Shown in pieces: positions 7,035 through 8,709 of a stretch of 8,709 nt of DNA. The notes under the pieces were generated by a model that was given only the letters and a program-made list of their open reading frames with translations, was not told where the DNA came from and searched no databases. The translations under genes and the position numbers were made by a program. This stretch comes from Lentisphaeria bacterium (GTDB lineage Bacteria > Verrucomicrobiota > Lentisphaeria > Victivallales > JAUVCU01): contig JAUVCU010000048.1 of the NCBI GenBank assembly GCA_030590715.1, positions 1 to 8,709 of the forward strand. Direction: 5' to 3'. Within the stretch, counting starts at the first letter, position 1; every line of letters starts with the position of its first letter.

Positions 7035-7108
7035 CGAATAAAAATATGAGATGACATTATATGTATTAACAACAGTTCATAAAAGCAGTGAAATAATCAT
7101 TTAAACGA

Positions 7109-7131
7109 CGTGCCGTTTTACTCACCGGACG
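7109..7131 (-). terminator. Weak candidate terminator after asrC
   Basis: CGTGCCG (7109-7115) can pair with CGGACG (7126-7131), six pairs with one bulge and a 10-nt loop. It is followed on the minus strand by a moderately T-rich run rather than a true T-tract. It is the only stem-loop in the first 100 nt after the asrC stop. The rest of 7035-7186 shows nothing else of note. Confidence 0.25.
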
Positions 7132-7186
7132 ATTATCAACTCCTTAAAGTTACAATACAGGTTGTGCCATAATTTCATCCAGAATC

Positions 7187-8194
7187 CTACACACAAGTAT
7201 TGGAGCGCATGTTATCAGATATATCACGAGTCCGATAGCCATCCCATTTGATATCATCAGCGACGACAGCCATAGGCCCGAGTTCAACATCGGCCAATGC
7301 GTACTTTCGAAATTCATCATAGCCGGCGCGGTCAACAATGTAACCCACATGCTCTTTAGCAAGTCTTCGGTCGATATGAGAATCTATAAACTGATACGTA
7401 TTCTGGATGATCTTAATTGCAGCTTCTTCGCTCGTCCAGTTTACAAAAGTCTTTGCGAGTCTAGGATTTTTCTTCCCCATCCGCCCCATAATCACAATAC
7501 GATAAAACTTTTCAGAATCTCTCTGCCATGCGGATGAAGGGCAAACTCTCACACACTCGCCACAGCCGATACATTTGTCATGATCCCGTACAATCTCTGC
7601 TTTGCTTATTTTAAGAGCATCGGTGGCTTTCTTTTTGCAGACAACCACACAACGTCCACAAGTAAAGCAACGGCTTGCATCATAAAGGGGCTGTACCGTT
7701 GCAATCACTCCAAAGTCCTGAGTATGAGCTTTGATACAATCATTCGGACATCCGCTGACTGCGATCTTCACATGATAATCATTGGGGTATACCGACTTCT
7801 CAATATTTTTTGCAACTTCCGTTGTATTGCAATTCGAATAGGGACAAACATTATTTCCGATACAAGCGGAGATATTACGAGTACCAGCCGCAGGGTAACC
7901 CTGTTCATTTTCTTCGATCGGTACGCCACCTTCGATCAGAATATCTTTTATTAGAGGCTTCAACCGCTTATTAATCTCATCAATCTTATCAAATGGGATT
8001 CCTGGTATCTCAAAGCCCTGGCGGGTAGTCAGGTGAATCGTTCCATTTCCGTAGGTATCGGCGATCTCCTGAATAGCAATCAGGTGCTGAGCCTTGAGAT
8101 GTCCACCCGGCACACGTATTCGAGCCGCCGTCAGCCCGCGTTCTTTTGTTATGCGAAACGCATTTTTCGTAATTTTTTTTCTATGTAATGCCAT
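7187..8194 (-). CDS. asrC: Anaerobic sulfite reductase subunit C (siroheme, 4Fe-4S)
   Basis: This is the catalytic siroheme subunit of the Asr-type sulfite reductase, which reduces sulfite to sulfide in the cytoplasm under anaerobic conditions. The 335 residues match the family length. The N-terminal ferredoxin-like half contains RVPGGHL (27-33) and HLTTRQGFE (54-62). The siroheme/4Fe-4S ligands are Cys111 and Cys117 (C-x5-C in CIGNNVC) with Cys149 and Cys153 (C-x3-C in VSGCPNDC). Two further 4Fe-4S clusters follow: Cys176, 179, 182, 186 and Cys208, 211, 214, 218. The C-terminal HVGYIVDRAGYDEFRKYAL is family-typical. A GGAG ribosome binding site (8201-8204) lies 6 nt from the ATG, within the last codons of asrA, so the two genes are probably translationally coupled. 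The gap between them is 3 nt. No asrB lies between them. The stop is TAG. Confidence 0.92.
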   Translation of the reverse strand: MALHRKKITKNAFRITKERGLTAARIRVPGGHLKAQHLIAIQEIADTYGNGTIHLTTRQGFEIPGIPFDKIDEINKRLKPLIKDILIEGGVPIEENEQGYPAAGTRNISACIGNNVCPYSNCNTTEVAKNIEKSVYPNDYHVKIAVSGCPNDCIKAHTQDFGVIATVQPLYDASRCFTCGRCVVVCKKKATDALKISKAEIVRDHDKCIGCGECVRVCPSSAWQRDSEKFYRIVIMGRMGKKNPRLAKTFVNWTSEEAAIKIIQNTYQFIDSHIDRRLAKEHVGYIVDRAGYDEFRKYALADVELGPMAVVADDIKWDGYRTRDISDNMRSNTCV

Positions 8195-8197
8195 AAC

Positions 8198-8709
8198 TTA
8201 CTCCGAACCTTCATGTTCAACGGCTAAAGCTGTCTTATTTAATATTTGAGAAAATGAGATGTATTCCGGGCAGGCATCATCGCAGCGACCGCAACCGACG
8301 CATGCCGCCTCTCCAAACTTCTCCTGAGAATCATGGGTCTTAAAGTACGTTTTCACTAACATCTTGTTTTTACGGAAGGCTGGATTTTCACCCTTGAAAA
8401 TCGACTTTACATCACCAACAACCGTATTCCACACACGTCGAACCAGGCCGGACGACTTATCATCGCTGTAGGGAATTTTCTGTAGTTTTGAACCGGCATC
8501 TGAAATGCAGACCGCATTGCAGATTCCACAGTCTGTGCACCGCTGTGCATATTCGTCCCACAAAGAAAATTTTGATATATCGGCGGGAATAGCTCTTTCT
8601 TTATATGACACGACTTCGGCTCCATTCCGCTGAGGGAACTGGAGATCAAAATCGGCTATACTCCCAATACCTTCACAGACTTCGACGTATTCCTCATTTT
8701 GAAGTTGAA
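8198..8709 (-). CDS. asrA: Anaerobic sulfite reductase subunit A, 3' part (cut by window edge)
   Basis: AsrA is the iron-sulfur electron-transfer subunit that passes electrons to the siroheme subunit. Only the last 169 residues are visible. The frame stays open to the window edge, so the GTG at 8611 is an internal Val codon, not a start. Family members are about 340 residues, so roughly half is missing. The visible part has a linker with DFDLQFPQRNGAEV, then a first cluster with the spacing C-x2-C-x2-C-x3-C (CTDCGICNAVC). RRVW and a basic segment come next. The second, strongly conserved cluster is CVGCGRCDDACPEYISFSQ. Residues after the first cluster (ISDAGSK) differ from the P-T-C-T-C usually found there. 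The related hydrogenase beta subunit (HydB-like) has a similar domain, but the directly following asrC favours AsrA. Confidence 0.85.
   Translation of the reverse strand, partial: QLQNEEYVEVCEGIGSIADFDLQFPQRNGAEVVSYKERAIPADISKFSLWDEYAQRCTDCGICNAVCISDAGSKLQKIPYSDDKSSGLVRRVWNTVVGDVKSIFKGENPAFRKNKMLVKTYFKTHDSQEKFGEAACVGCGRCDDACPEYISFSQILNKTALAVEHEGSE

Noticed and set aside
6503..7047. CRISPR array
   Set aside because: The repeats are inverted and few, with no regular direct repeat-spacer pattern.
7150..7362. 70-residue minus-strand frame running past the asrC stop
   Set aside because: It overlaps asrC out of frame and has no family resemblance; it is a shadow.
8198..8611. A complete 137-residue ferredoxin-like gene starting at GTG 8611
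   Set aside because: The frame is open through to the window edge with AsrA-like sequence before the GTG, so it is an internal part of a larger gene.

Overview
The window looks like chromosomal DNA of a moderately AT-rich, Gram-negative-type, anaerobic or facultatively anaerobic bacterium. The indications are a lipoprotein with a lipobox and an anaerobic (Asr-type) sulfite reductase. The taxon cannot be fixed from sequence alone. A member of the Planctomycetes-Verrucomicrobia-Lentisphaerae-Kiritimatiellae group is a low-confidence guess, based only on the general look of the small palindromic repeats and of the unknown 472-residue protein.

Layout. (1) 48-638, plus strand: a small predicted lipoprotein with a charged coiled coil, convergent with the next operon. 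(2) 6163-803, minus strand: a compact oxidative pentose phosphate operon in the order zwf (glucose-6-phosphate dehydrogenase), gnd (6-phosphogluconate dehydrogenase), a conserved 472-residue protein of unknown function, and pgl (6-phosphogluconolactonase). The three known enzymes cover glucose-6-phosphate to ribulose-5-phosphate, with two NADPH and one CO2. The unknown gene sits between gnd and pgl with its own strong ribosome binding site, so a role linked to this pathway is likely but unproven. (3) 6164-7186: about 1 kb without an intact gene. It holds the zwf upstream region, the decayed C-terminal part of an IS200-like (Y1, REP-associated type) transposase, a MITE-like element of 143 bp inserted in that pseudogene with an 11-bp target-site duplication, several small hairpins, and a second foldback element of about 91 bp. 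(4) 8194-7187 and 8709-8198, minus strand: asrC and the 3' part of asrA. They are separated by only 3 nt, and no asrB lies between them, which departs from the usual asrABC order.

Functionally, the asr genes suggest reduction of sulfite to sulfide as an electron sink or sulfur source. The pentose phosphate operon supplies NADPH and pentoses. Both lie on the same strand, but the roughly 1 kb repeat-rich gap argues that they are separate transcription units.

The most informative observations are the datable nested insertion (repeat into transposase pseudogene), the interlocking palindromes of the repeat, the unknown protein inside the pentose phosphate operon, and the asrA-asrC pairing with a divergent AsrA cluster domain. 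I found no CRISPR array, tRNA or rRNA gene.
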